Shown here piece by piece: positions 11,905 through 23,427 of a stretch of DNA of 64,000 nucleotides. The notes beneath the pieces are model-generated. The model made no database searches. It had not been told where the DNA came from and saw nothing but the letters and a program-made list of their open reading frames with translations. The DNA lies in assembly GCA_943735955.1 (NCBI GenBank), contig OX030962.1, positions 3,173,610 to 3,237,609 on the forward strand. The letters are read 5' to 3'. Made by a program: the position numbers and the translations under genes. This DNA comes from Piscicola geometra. Its lineage: Eukaryota > Annelida > Clitellata > Hirudinida > Piscicolidae. How positions within the stretch are numbered: position 1 is the first letter of the stretch; every line of letters starts with the position of its first letter.

Positions 11905-13386
11905 ATGGGAAAGAAACAGCATCAACAGGACAAATTGTACGTGACTACGACTGAATGGAAGAACTTCTATGGAGGAAAGAAAGCTGCCAATCGAAACTCT
12001 GCCGAGTTCAAACGTCTGCCTTTCTTCTGTTGCAGTCTCAGTCTCCAGCCATTCACTATGCCCACTTGCACACCTTCAGGCCAAATCTTCGAGTTCGTCA
12101 ACATTCTAGCCTTCCTCAACAAGTATGGCGTCAACCCAATAACAGGCGACAAGATGTCTCGCAAGGATTTGATTGATTTGAAGTTCAGCACTGATGCCGC
12201 AGGAAAGTTCCACTGTCCGATCACCTTCAAAGTCTTTAATGAGAACTCTCACATCGTCGCCATCAAGACCACTGGGCATGTTTTCTCTTATGACGCTGTG
12301 GAGAGACTCAACATCAAGGTGGCCTTCTGGAAAGACCTGATCAATAACCAGGAGTTCACTCGCAAAGACATAATCACCTTGCAGGAACCTCAAAACATCG
12401 ACAAAGCCAACTACACCAACTTCTACCACATCAAAATGAAGCTGAAGTTGCCAACTGAAGAAGAAGTTCTGATGGCTAAAGAGGCTTCAAAGAAAGAATT
12501 CAACAAGAAGGCATTGAAGAAACCTGAAGAGGGGGAGCGAAAGTTGTTCAAGAACAATGCAGCACACTTCTCAACTGGGCAGTTGGCAGCTGGTTTCACT
12601 TCAACCACCATGCAACCAGTCACTTCCTTTGAGCCCGCCATTATCGCTGAGGACACACTGCGCTACTCACGAGTGAAGAAGAAGGCCTACGTGCGACTGA
12701 CCACTTCAGTCGGCATTCTGAACATTGAACTCCATGCAGATGCTGTGCCTAAGACATGTGAAAACTTCCTGAAACACTGTGCCAGTGGCTACTATGACAA
12801 GACGATCTTTCATCGTTCTATCAAAAACTTCATCATCCAAGGGGGCGACCCTGAGAGCACCGGGAAGGGGGGTCAGTCGATCTGGGGGGAGCCGTTTAAG
12901 GACGAGTTCAAGTCGAACCTGGTGCATAAGGGCAGGGGCGTCTTGAGCATGGCGAATGCAGGCCCCAACACCAACAAGTCGCAGTTCTTCATCACATACA
13001 GATCAGCCCGCCATCTTGACAAGAAACACACAGTGTTTGGTCAGGTGGTGGGTGGTTTGGAGACGCTAGACAAGATGGAAAAGATTGAAACAGATGCAAA
13101 GGAACGGCCCAAGAGTGAGATACGGTTGGAGTTTTGTACAGTCTTTAACGATCCATTTGAGGAGGTTGACAAGGAAATAGCAGAAGAAAGGAGGAAAGAG
13201 CAAGAGGAGGAGAAGACAGCTTATGCAGGGGTTGTCAAAGTTCCAGTAAAGAGAGTTGTCCCTTCCTCAGATGGAGTGGGCAAGTACTTAGACCTGGAGA
13301 AGCTCAAAAGACTGCCTGAGAAGGCCTCATCCACTGCCAGCAACAAGCGAGTCAAGAAAGACCACTACGACTTGAGTGCCTGGTGA
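11905..13386 (+). CDS. PPIL2: RING-type E3 ubiquitin ligase / cyclophilin PPIL2, single exon
   Basis: A 493-residue intact ORF aligns end to end with PPIL2 (about 520 aa in human), from MGKKQHQQDK to a C-terminal SAW. Residues 40-135 form the U-box region (CSLSLQPF, YGVNPITG, FHCPITFKVF), and residues about 262-420 form the cyclophilin domain (TIFHRSIKNFIIQGGDP, SQFFITYRS). The catalytic-type Arg304, Phe309 and Gln312 are kept. The position equivalent to cyclophilin A Trp121 is His370; human PPIL2 has Tyr there and is regarded as a poor isomerase, so prolyl isomerase activity is doubtful here too. The family acts in the nucleus with spliceosomal complexes and has U-box ligase activity. The gene has no introns although its neighbours have many. 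It is much more GC-rich than its flanks. Confidence 0.97.
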   Translation: MGKKQHQQDKLYVTTTEWKNFYGGKKAANRNSAEFKRLPFFCCSLSLQPFTMPTCTPSGQIFEFVNILAFLNKYGVNPITGDKMSRKDLIDLKFSTDAAGKFHCPITFKVFNENSHIVAIKTTGHVFSYDAVERLNIKVAFWKDLINNQEFTRKDIITLQEPQNIDKANYTNFYHIKMKLKLPTEEEVLMAKEASKKEFNKKALKKPEEGERKLFKNNAAHFSTGQLAAGFTSTTMQPVTSFEPAIIAEDTLRYSRVKKKAYVRLTTSVGILNIELHADAVPKTCENFLKHCASGYYDKTIFHRSIKNFIIQGGDPESTGKGGQSIWGEPFKDEFKSNLVHKGRGVLSMANAGPNTNKSQFFITYRSARHLDKKHTVFGQVVGGLETLDKMEKIETDAKERPKSEIRLEFCTVFNDPFEEVDKEIAEERRKEQEEEKTAYAGVVKVPVKRVVPSSDGVGKYLDLEKLKRLPEKASSTASNKRVKKDHYDLSAW

Positions 13387-13459
13387 AGCCGAGACCATCA
13401 AGCGATTATTGACGTTCTTCCAAACTGTTCAAATATTTTATTTTCGAATAATTTGGTAA

Positions 13460-13465
13460 AATAAA
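13460..13465 (+). terminator. candidate polyadenylation signal of PPIL2
   Basis: AATAAA 74 bases after the PPIL2 stop codon, followed by a T-rich stretch. Confidence 0.5.
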
Positions 13466-13697
13466 AAAATTTTCCATTTTTTATTTATTGAATGATTTAA
13501 ATGCATTAGCATTTAACTTTCAAATTTTAATGTTGAGAACGAAAAGTGAATTTTGTTTTCATCCATCTTTGAAAAAATATAAATTTCGCTGATCAATGTA
13601 GTATCGCCGGGTAAATCACAATTTCGAGGTCTTAAATTATTTTTTTAGTAAGATCGCCAAAAGAAGGAACTCCAATCACAGTCGACCTCATCCGGTG

Positions 13698-16600
13698 ATG
13701 TCCCGACACGAAGGTTGACTTGAAGCCTCTCCCCTATTCACTTTTCGGACTCAATAATGAGACAAAATCATTCTAATTATTTCTTATACTTTTTTCCTTT
13801 TAAGGTAATATCCAATTTATCTATAAGAATGAAAAATTTACAAAATATGCGCATCACTTCTAAAGGCGTGAGTTGTGACTTGTGCATGAAGAACAACTTC
13901 ACTGGACTACGCTACAAATGTTTACGTTGCAACGACTTTGATCTGTGTTCCGCCTGCTTCCAGCTCTCACACACCACTCCACCATCCTCCTCCTCCAGAC
14001 ACTCCTTGAACCACCCCATGCAGTGCATTCTCACCAAAGCCGACTCAAGTTAGTGAAGTACCATCTGTCTAAGCATCTGTTCATCCCATTCTTCTGGATC
14101 ATTAGCACTTCCTAGCAGAATTCAAACTTCAAAGTTGTTGATACTTTTTGATAATTTGTCTGAAAATAAGTTTAACAATATTAGGAAAAATACATTCCTT
14201 TTACATAGACATCTTGCTGGGTGGTGAGTCATCAATGCACCTCTCCTCCTACTGTTGTCCCTTCTGTGGCCTGCTCGGCTTGACTCCCAGCACGCTCGCC
14301 TCCCACATCAACAATGAGCACAGTGAAGAAGAATACAGTCCTAGTGTGGTGAGTTTGTAGTGAGATTTAGAGGAATGTATTAGAATCATCATTATAACCA
14401 ATATTCACCACATCGCCATCACTCCCATCATCATCAAAATGTATCTTCACATCGCAACCACAAAGCACACTAACACCAACACGTATACAACCACTCTGCA
14501 GTTCTGTCCCGTATGTGCAGCCTCCCCGGACGTGGTGCCTGGCTACATTGTTGACGACCTGGCTCTGCACCTCTCCTCCACACACGCCAACCAAGACAAC
14601 ATATCCTTGCCTCTTGCACGCCTGCTAAAAACAATATAACTTTACTATTATATTTGTCCGTTTGTAAAATGTTTTGGTTTTTTAAAAGGTATGATTTGTT
14701 AATATATTCAGATAAATTATCATAATAATGATGCTAACTATAATAACAATAACTACAAAAATATTAATAAAAAATCACATTTTTCTTAACAACAACCACC
14801 AACACGATGCCGAGCCGGACAACAAGCACCTGCGACGCATCAACCAATCACTGAGCAGGACGAGCAACCAATCGTCGTCGTACAGCTCCGCCGCCGCTGC
14901 AGCCGTCAGTGCGGGCAGTAGTGCTCGCAGCTTCGTCAGAGGCTCCCTTCTGCACCTCATCGACCCCGCCATCCCCCTGCCCTCCGGAGGCCTCCGTGAC
15001 GTCATGGACCCAATCACTGGTTGGTATCATTATCATCATCACTCGCTAGTATCGTTATCATCACTGGTCAGTATCATTACCATCACTGGTCGGTATCATT
15101 ATCATCACTGGTTTGTTTCATTATCATCACTGGTCAGTATCATTATCATCACTGGTCGGTATCATTATCATAACTGATCGGTATCGTTATCATCACTGGT
15201 CAGTATCATTATCATCACTGGTCAGTATCATTATCATCACTGGTTTTTATCTTTATCATCACTGGTTTGTATCATTATCATCACTGGTTTGTATCATTAT
15301 CATCACTGGTTTGTATCATTATCATCACTGGTTTGTATCATTATCATAACTGATCGGTATCATTATCATAACTGATCGGTATCATTATCATCACTGGTCG
15401 GTATCATTATCATCACTGGTTTGTTTCATTACCATCGCTGGTCGGTGTCGTTATCATAACTGGTCGGTATCATTATCATCACTGGTTTGTATCATTATCA
15501 TAACTGGTCGGTATAATTATCATCACTGGTCGGTATCATTATCATCACTGGTCGGTATCATTATCATCACTGGTTTGTTTCATTATCATCACTGGTCGGT
15601 ATCATTATCATCACTGGTTTGTATCATTATCATAACTGGTCGGTATCATTATCATCACTGGTTTGTATCATTATCATAACTGGTCGATATCATTATCATC
15701 ACTGGTCGGTATAATTATCATCATTGGTTAGTTTTATTTTCATCATCATTATTATTATTATTGTTATCACTTTTTATGATTGTATTTTACTCGTTTTATA
15801 GTTTAATTATTATATTTATTGAAGTATTTAATGGCATGTAGTTTGGTAAGCAGGACAATGGAGTTGTAACAGCTCCACGTGAAGTCAAGGTGCTGGTCAC
15901 TCATTTGATGCTGCACAACCCTGCAGAACTCCTCTCGCATCTGAACAGCGTGCGTCGACTCGCTTCCACCACACAACTCTCCAGCCACGCTCCCGCCACA
16001 CACCCGCCCACCAACCAAGCCGCTCCCTCACACGCCCATCTTCTCGAAGCTAGTGAGGCGAGGTATGTGCGTATTTGTGTGTGTGTATGTGTGTGTTTGT
16101 TTGCGTGTGCATGTGTTAACACGTGCGTTTAAATTCGTATGTACAACAGAAGCGATGAAACTGCCAAAGGGACACACACAAGCAGGCACATACACACACA
16201 CACATACACACACACACACACAGGCAGGCACAGCAGAAGGATCAACAACAGGCTAGCCAGGCAGAAGGCAGGCCACTGAAGAGGGAGGCTGAACAAAAGC
16301 GGGATGAAAACTTCCTGCTCGTCAAGTGCGTTCTTGCTGATGACCATCATTATCATCATCATCAACATAATCATCATCATCATCATCAACCTAATCATTA
16401 GCATCACCACCACACCAGGCTCTTGGAGGCTCAGCACAAGGAGCAGCCACAGCCTGCAGTGGATGCTCAGGAGCGACTGCTGCGTGTGCAGTTCATGCAC
16501 GAACTCCTTCTCAGCGCTGACATGCAGGTGCCTCACTGCAGCAGCCACACCTGCCCACCTCTGCCGCATCCTCATGGTAATGATGTCGACACGTCCACCT

Positions 16601-16962
16601 CCTTCACCAAACTGCCCATCTCCTCCTCTCTCTCCTCTTCCCTCTCCTCCTCATCTCTCCTTTGCAGCAGCCACTACAACCATGCCACCAGTTACGAAGT
16701 CGGCGCTGATGATGATGACGACTTCTGCAGCAGTAGGCAGATAGTGGTGGAAGCTAGAAACTCCGAAGAAGAAGCCGCAGCGGAAGAGGAAGAAGAAGCC
16801 ATTGGAGAGTTCCTACTGGACCAGTTCGCTGCAGGTGATCTCATTAGAGGTCGGCATGACAACGCATCTTCCTCATTGGCCTACAATCTGGGTCAGCGAC
16901 CAGAAACAAGTCGTCCACCCACCAATCAGAAGAGACGTCTGGATGCGGGGGAGGCGCAATAG
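13698..16962 (+). CDS. KCMF1: KCMF1-type E3 ubiquitin ligase (ZZ zinc finger), 8 exons
   Basis: Exons: 13698-13713, 13866-14048, 14209-14348, 14502-14600, 14800-15019, 15927-16062, 16224-16325, 16419-16962. Total 1,440 nt (479 aa), in phase throughout. Exon 1 encodes MSRHE, spliced to GVSCDLCMKNNFTG as in vertebrate KCMF1 (381 aa). The ZZ finger is in exon 2 (CDLC … CLRC … CSAC … H … H). C2H2-like fingers follow in exons 3 and 4 (CPFCGLLGL, CPVCAASP). MDPITELLSHLNSVRR is created only by joining exons 5 and 6. FLLVKLLEAQ and FMHELLLS near the C-terminus match the family; the long acidic/Ser-rich last exon is lineage-specific. The family mediates ubiquitin ligation and lysosome/proteasome-linked degradation. 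Intron 4 (14601-14799) looks like an AT-AC U12-type intron. Intron 5 holds a large minisatellite. Confidence 0.93.
14601..14799 (+). other. apparent U12-type AT-AC intron of KCMF1
   Basis: The intron starts ATATCCTTG, the known U12 AT-AC donor, and has TTTCTTAAC at 14782-14790, one base from the U12 branch-site consensus. An AC follows 10 bases downstream of the branch region (14798-14799). The joined exons are in phase 0. No GT donor is available: after the zinc finger of exon 4 the frame reaches TAA at 14636-14638 without meeting a GT. An alternative in-frame AC lies at 14804-14805. Confidence 0.8.
15020..15735 (+). repeat. 22-bp minisatellite inside KCMF1 intron 5, about 32 copies
   Basis: Unit about TGGTCGGTATCATTATCATC plus AC, with variants GGTTTGT, GGTCAGT and GATCGGT. 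The array begins immediately at the intron donor (GTTGGTATC), so the donor itself is built from the repeat unit. Confidence 0.93.
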
Positions 16963-17345
16963 GCGTGCTTCTTTCTTGATGCTTTTGAGACGTCGCCACA
17001 ATGCAGGAGGAGGAGCAGGACCTTTCAATCACATAATTTGTAGTATTCATAGCGAAGCTAATAACATTAATTTATCTTATACTTAATTAAACAATTTTGA
17101 GTGATCCTTTACTTCTTTCCCGGCCTCTCACCTCCAAGCATCGAGACATTCAGTACAATCACCGCTTGCTCTAAACGCCACCACCACCCCTCACACGCCT
17201 GACAAGCACCTACGTTGGAACGCCGTTGACCCGCATGCCACCACCACCACCACACATGCGTCACGCAGCAATGGCATTTGCAAGTCGACACATGTGTTTG
17301 TGTGACTGCATGTGGTTGTGTTGGCAGGGCTCAATGCTTGCATTC

Positions 17346-17351
17346 AATAAA
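17346..17351 (+). terminator. candidate polyadenylation signal downstream of KCMF1
   Basis: AATAAA about 385 bases after the KCMF1 stop, followed by a T-rich run. It is the best canonical signal in the 3' flank. Confidence 0.35.
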
Positions 17352-18337
17352 TTTTTTACGATTGTGTGCTGTGTTGTGGTGTGGCTTTGTATAAAGATGA
17401 CAGAAGTTGATGTTGACGTTTTTATTCCTGAAAGTCACTGGCGGTAATCGATTGGTGCTGAGGTTTGGCAGCGAGAATGTTATAAATATATAAATTAAAT
17501 AAACTAATATTGATTAATAATAATTCATTATGCCTATTGGTAATGATGGCGTTCGTAAAAAAGCTCAAATTCAATACGAAATACTAACCCTGAAAACAGT
17601 CACTTCAAACACGCTCTCATTAGCATAAAATGCGATGTTGTTGGCATGGCTACCGTGCATTGCAAATAATAGCAATTGACGCTTAAACAATTGTTGCATG
17701 GGCGCCAAATAAATGCCAGCAAGTCGAGCAAACACACGAAAGAAAATCAATCTTACAACAGACGCACCACTATGCATCACAAAGAGCCACCAGAATCCAC
17801 AACACAAGCCACCATCGCCATAAACCATCCTAACAGCTTCTGTTTTTGCAGACGCATTCCAACCTCCACTAGACCACCCTCACGTCTATGCAAACTCACA
17901 AATATACACGTACACACATCCATTGCACACCTCCATTCTAACTGGAAAGCCTAGATATTTACAGAACTTAACTAATTATTCAATATTCAGCAGCAAAATA
18001 ACGGAAAGATACAAAAATATATCTTTGGGTTGACTGAAAAGAAATCGCATCAACAACTGTGCGCTTATGAATGGACTTAGAAGGAGACTAACTTAAATCG
18101 AAAAAAACACTCCTTTATAAACTCACTCTTCAGTCGATCATCCATTCATTCATTCCATCTGACAATCTTAATATTAAATTTCCATCCATCAACTCATCTT
18201 TTCCTACACCATCCATCAATTTTTACCATCAACTACCTATCAAAATCTTTTCTATCCACCCAACCAACCACCCCTCCTTTATACCTACCTACCTACCCAT
18301 CCATCCACCCACCCACCATCCCTCCCTCCTCCTTCCA
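17352..18337. other. no gene seen; intergenic between KCMF1 and the Nudix gene
   Basis: Low-complexity sequence with (CCAT)-type repeats at 18120-18330. The gene pair is convergent, so this holds both 3' ends. No open frame here shows a domain. Confidence 0.4.
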
Positions 18338-19355
18338 TCACGCTTCAACAACAGCAGCGACCAACTGAGTGTTGTTGGCGCCTCCGATGAGTTTGCTGTT
18401 CTCGTTATCGGCCGAAAGTTTGTTGTTGAGGTTGTTGTGCGGTGGCAAGAGGGAGTCCAGGTAGGCTCTCTGGTCGGCCCTGTAAAGCTCCAGTTGGTGG
18501 CGTGCCTCCCGCACCGAAAACCACTTCCTTTTCCGACCTGCTGTTGCATGCTTTTCTTCATAAAATCCACAAAACACACATACATTTATTTAATATTTAT
18601 ATTTTAATGGCCATAAAATGCAAAAAATAAAATTTAAACAAAATAATTAGACATAATTAAAACGTATTTAAATAATAAAACATCTACAACATAATGAAAT
18701 ATCATGATAACAACTCAGTAAATAAATTACAATCTAGTTACACAACTATAATTTGAAATAAATTATAAAAACTGCTAGAAAGAGTGGCGAACCTAGACTC
18801 TTTTCGAGCCAGTCCTCGCGCACATTGGTGACCGTGAGCAGGAAGACTGAAGTTCGAGTCTTGCAGCGCTGGTTCTGGGTGGTTGTAATGGTCGAGCGTG
18901 AGCAATCGATTATGAAATTATTTTCTTTTCCTCTTATGAAATCATTTGATAGAAGCTCACCTGGAAGACACCGAGGGCCCGCGAGACGACACCCGAGACG
19001 CCAGCCTCCTCCATCACCTCCCGATGGGCCGCCTCGAGCACCTCCTCCATCGGCTCGAGTCCCCCTCCAGGCACCACCCACTTGCTCTTGTTGCCCGTCC
19101 CAGAGATTAGCAGAATCTGGAAAACGATTTCAATATGTCTGAAGTCGGAATAGATATTGAATTTTAAAGATAAAAATAAGGACAGAAAAGGCATATTGGA
19201 TCAGATGAAGTAACGATTTTAGTGTAGTAGAAAAAAAGAAGGAAAGGAGAAAGAACCTCCTGTTCCAAGTCGTCCTTAACACAAACGCATGCTGCCCTCA
19301 ATCGGAAGCCGTCCTTGTCGTATGTCCGCACAGAGTTCAATTTCTCCTTCACCAT
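18338..19355 (-). CDS. NUDT3: diphosphoinositol polyphosphate phosphohydrolase (NUDT3/DIPP type), 4 exons
   Basis: Exons on the minus strand: 19355-19257, 19116-18961, 18874-18793, 18537-18338; 178 aa predicted against 172 in human NUDT3. The start MVKEKLNSVRTYDKDGFRLR matches the family N-terminus. A complete Nudix box sits in exon 2 (WVVPGGG, then E, REVMEEAGV). The conserved GRKRKWFSVREA is created across the exon 3/4 junction. The family hydrolyses inositol pyrophosphates and diadenosine polyphosphates in the cytosol. The C-terminal 45 residues are Asn/Leu-rich and not conserved. Donors of introns 1 and 3 are gttctt and gttcgc. Which paralogue of the NUDT3/4/10/11 group it equals cannot be decided; invertebrates usually have one. 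Confidence 0.93.
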
Positions 19356-19361
19356 TGCCAC

Positions 19362-20199
19362 AAAAAGAATGATAGATGGTTGTAATTAGGTAGTAATCTA
19401 CCGAAGACTTTGGCTACCTAAGGTATAAACTAAAATTTAAATAAAAATCTTTCATTTTGTTTTTTATTATTTTAATTATATAAATCCAGCTTATGAAGAT
19501 GTAACGACAGAAGTCAACAAAGAACAAAAACTAGCTACAACACAAAATATCATTCCTCATTTAATTTTATTTTATATTCACTAAACTGCTAATAATTTCA
19601 ATAAACCTTAATATAAGACTTTTTGACAAATTGGCGAACTAAACGTCAAATAAATACACACCATATAATACAAGGTATCATGAATGTGCAGGCGTGGAAA
19701 CACATACGCACATGACGAAAGCTATGTATCCACAATGCACTTACTTGCAGTCGTTCATCTCAGACGACTTTTTAACCAAAAATTGAGACTAAATCCCGAA
19801 ACTGTGGAAAGGGTTCCGAAATGCTGAAACACTTCGCTCCTGGGCATTTGACATTGCAAGCACTTGCAATTTGACGGCTTAGAATACTGTTCGAGTGAAG
19901 ACGCAAATATCGACATTATGATTCGAAATTTGAGAAAATGCCACCTTTCGACACATGGACAATACAGAATTTAGATTTGAACCGTAATGAAGGGTGCGTC
20001 TGACAAAGTAGTTTGCTCAATGTTTAAGAATAAGTTAGTTCGCATTGGTGTGATTAAATAAGTGCCATGATGATGACGGTGGTGATGATGATGACGGTGG
20101 TGATGATGATGATGACGGTGGTGATGATGATGATGATGGTGGTGGTGATGAATGTTGAATGCGATCAAGTGAGTGAATGAACGAAACAAAATCTAAACA
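19362..20199. repeat. intergenic; (GATGATGGTGGT)-type simple repeat at 20067-20152
   Basis: Divergent intergenic sequence upstream of the Nudix gene, then a GAT/GGT-rich simple repeat that reads as poly-His on the minus strand. No gene seen. Confidence 0.7.
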
Positions 20200-21029
20200 T
20201 CTGCGCATCTATTGAGCGCTATAAAAACGCATGGAACGAACAGGTGACCACTGGTGATGTTACAGGTGGTTGTCATAGTTACTGTCATGTAGCCAGCCTG
20301 AGACGGCGCTACACAAATACGCATTTCAGTCACTAGCCAGTAATGTACAAAAGACAATTTCACTATCATCGTCATCTTTATTTAATCACCATTGCCTATT
20401 CTAAAGTGAAAGAGATGAAGAATGCATATCATCACCATCATCCTACTCATTATCAGCATCACCCTAATCATGATCAGCACCACCCTAATCATTTACCTCT
20501 CTAAGCATAGTTAAAACTTGAAAAAAGACTAAAAGCATTGAAATCAATTGGCTTCATTATTAAATGAGACAATCACACCAAAAGAATAAGTCATTAAACT
20601 AATCGATGGAGAAAGTTGGAGAGGTGGGAGTGGTGGAAGAGATGATGGAGGAGTGATGCTTACATTTTAGACAGTAGTTTTACGAGTGCGTGGTGGAAAA
20701 GTAGCAGTGGTGATGATGATGATGACTCATGCATATAAAGATGAAAGGTGCGTCAGTGGCAAGTGAGACATTGCCATGGAAACAATAATAAAGTGTCTGC
20801 ACCTCCTCGAGCCGTTGTGGCGTCACTCGTCTGCCAATGGCACACCTGCTTCAAGCCACCTCAACTACCAGCCTACCAGTCGCTCCAACCACAACAACCA
20901 CAACACCAAACACACTCACTACAGTACTAGCCAGCCACACTAACCACACCAACCACAATCCTGCCAACCACACCAGCCACAAAGATTACATCACAGCCTC
21001 ACCAACAACAAACACACCACAGCAGCGGC
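20200..21029. other. no gene seen; UBL3 3' flank with simple repeats
   Basis: C/A-rich low-complexity sequence downstream of the UBL3 stop (minus strand), with short CAT, GAT and CAA repeats. ORFs here are repeat-derived. Confidence 0.4.
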
Positions 21030-21263
21030 TCAGCATATGCAGCAGCAACAACAACAGTACGAACAGCAATCCTCCGAAGACTTCTCTTTTTGAAGCGCTT
21101 CATTTGGTGAGAATTATTGATTAGGGGTTACAATCAATGATTGTTGGTTTGAATAATTATTGTAAATGATTAGCGATTATGACAGTCTGAATGCAAGCAA
21201 TGTTACAATATTTACATTTTGTACTTAATGATAACAAAATTGATAATTACGAGTTGATAATTT

Positions 21264-21294
<31 letters not shown>

Positions 21295-22562
21295 CATCAA
21301 GAACAATAAAAATAATACTATAATACTTTAATCATTATTGTTAAAGCTGTGCTTTAATCTACGTTAACTTTCGATTAACGCGTTAATCAATTACAAATTT
21401 TAACACACGTAAAAAAAATAACGCATTCAAAATTTTTAATTCATTCAAACTTATTCAAATTGAACTGTTTTCTGCTTTTTTGGTTTAACCAACATTGTCA
21501 GCAAGTGAACACAAACACTACTAATTTACTGTCAACAAACGAATGGGAAAAATTGCATTTCCTCAAGAAACTTCTCATTTCTTGAAGATTTGCAACAGAA
21601 CTTCCAGGGGGTTAGAAATACTTAAAATGTTCAGTATTGTGACTTGCAATTTGTCACTTTACACATGAAAGGTGCACTCCAGAATATGATCCAGCTTATG
21701 TCATTCGTTTCACACACAAAATTTCTTTCCGAATTGGAGCAGAGAATGAATAATCAGAATACCCAATAGTCAAGAATTGCCACATCATTAGTCCCCGGAT
21801 TAAAAAATGAAATAATTATAAAACTATAAGAAGAAAACCTCCAAAACTTTACAGCCTTCACCATACAAACGAGTACGAACATATGTAGCTTCAGATTCTG
21901 AAGATGATTACTAAGTCAACGTTATAGAACAGGATCTGAGGTAAGCTTTGATAGTTGTCTTCTTGTTTGGTGGCATCAACACGAGAGAGCATATCCGGCT
22001 CTTGCGAAGCTGGCAAGAAAGTACTTGTCATCTCCTGCAAATACAGTTCTATATGAACGTCTATTCATAGTTACCAAGAGTCTCTTTAGATCCAACTATT
22101 GTTGAAAACTCATTTGCTTGAGTAACTGGCTCAAAAAGGATGTGTGACAATTTAATTTTTATCATTTATGGATTCTTTGGTTTTTCTAAATTCTGATAAA
22201 ATTTTGATTGCATATGTAAGGAATTATTATAAAAAAAATATTTCATACTAATGTCAAAAACACTAAAAAAGCTGCGTTAAAATACGATTAACGGCGATTA
22301 AAACTTTTAATCGAAAGATTAACGGTGATTATAAATTTTAATCGTGGAACAGCTCTAATTATTATTATTATTATTATTAACGAAACAATAAAAATATGAT
22401 TCTTATTTTTATTATTAATTATTCTCAAAACAACAATGAACAGCCAACCTTGGTAGTTGGGTTCTGGCAGCTGCTCCCGTACCACCAGGTGCATCACTGT
22501 GGTGGAGCCTGCCTGCAACTGCAGGGCTGGGATTGGTCTACTCGTTGATCACATGACCAGCA

Positions 22563-22611
<49 letters not shown>

Positions 22612-23427
22612 TCACATGCATCCATAATTGCAACCCAAACACAATTGTACTATTTTCACCACCACCCCAATAACACCAGTTGAGCCCCCTAATCCTCCCC
22701 TGCCTGATCAGACCACAGCGCATCTACATCCCTTCTCAACCATAAACACTACACCTCTCCCCATCAACCAAAAACACTACCCTCCCCCTATCAAGCACCC
22801 CCACCAAACCTCCCTCTCTCCCCCTTCAAGCACCCCTCCTACCAAACTCCAACCACAGCCCCACCAAACCTCAACCACACCCCCACCAAACCTGAGAGGG
22901 TGACATTGCCATGGAGGAACCTGCCTTGGTAGATGAGACGCAGGATGTTTGTGCTTGGCTTCACCTCTTCAGCCCACTCTGTGTTGTTGTTGAGGGTGGT
23001 GTTGTTGTTGAGGATGGTGGTGGTGTCGTCGGTGGTTTATTAGCAAGTAATAATTGTTTGATGGGTAATTTTGCTATTCTAATCTCCATGACCCTCGTAA
23101 ATATCCTCATGAAATAATTGTTTCTAAGTTATGCATCTTCGAGGCCATATCTTGACCTTGAGCGTCATTGAAAATAAAAAAATATTTTTCGATTATCAGA
23201 AGCATCGTCATAACAACAAAGTATTTAAATCATCTTTAAATTGTAATTAAAACGAAGTTGAGAAATTAAATTCCAAATTCAGCCATTAGTAGCTTCACAA
23301 GAAAAACCTAACACACACCCGAGGGCCACTGCTCATAAACGGTTTGTGTGATTGTGGCGACAGAGTCAGTGATGTAGAAGAGGAATTCACTTGTTCTTCC
23401 AGACACCAGAATCAGTCGCAGGTTGAT
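21030..23427 (-). CDS. UBL3: ubiquitin-like protein 3 (membrane-anchored ubiquitin fold), first exon missing
   Basis: Four exons on the minus strand join in phase: 23427-23319, 22978-22892, 22526-22449, 21097-21030. They read INLRLILVSGRTSEFLF, VYEQWPSEWAEE, NILRLIYQGRFLHGNVTLS, AGSTTVMHLVVRE and LPEPNYQ, matching UBL3 nearly throughout. The first exon (about ten residues in vertebrates) was not found. UBL3 is lipidated at its C-terminus and sorts proteins to extracellular vesicles. Vertebrate UBL3 ends in a CCVIL tail. Here the last exon ends with six consecutive Cys, then Ile-Cys and TGA, still leaving a CaaX-like CCIC end, encoded by a TGT/TGC repeat. The last intron contains a 1.0-kb hAT element. 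Donors of introns 2 and 3 in this set are gtttgg and gttggc. Confidence 0.9.
21342..22357 (+). mobile_element. hAT element remnant in the last UBL3 intron
   Basis: Left end TAAAGCTGTGC at 21342 and right end ACAGCTCTA at 22357 are imperfect inverted repeats. The flanks ATTATTGT (21334-21341) and ATTATTAT (22358-22365) resemble an 8-bp target duplication, although the region is ATT-rich. The plus strand near 21970-22070 reads WWHQHERAYPALAKLA, then RKYLSSPAN and YERLF, the hAT C-terminal dimerisation motif; the rest is deleted or broken. Subterminal GATTAACG-type repeats are present at both ends. Confidence 0.75.
22564..22611 (+). repeat. (TAC)n microsatellite in a UBL3 intron
   Basis: Sixteen or so perfect TAC units on the plus strand. 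Confidence 0.95.
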
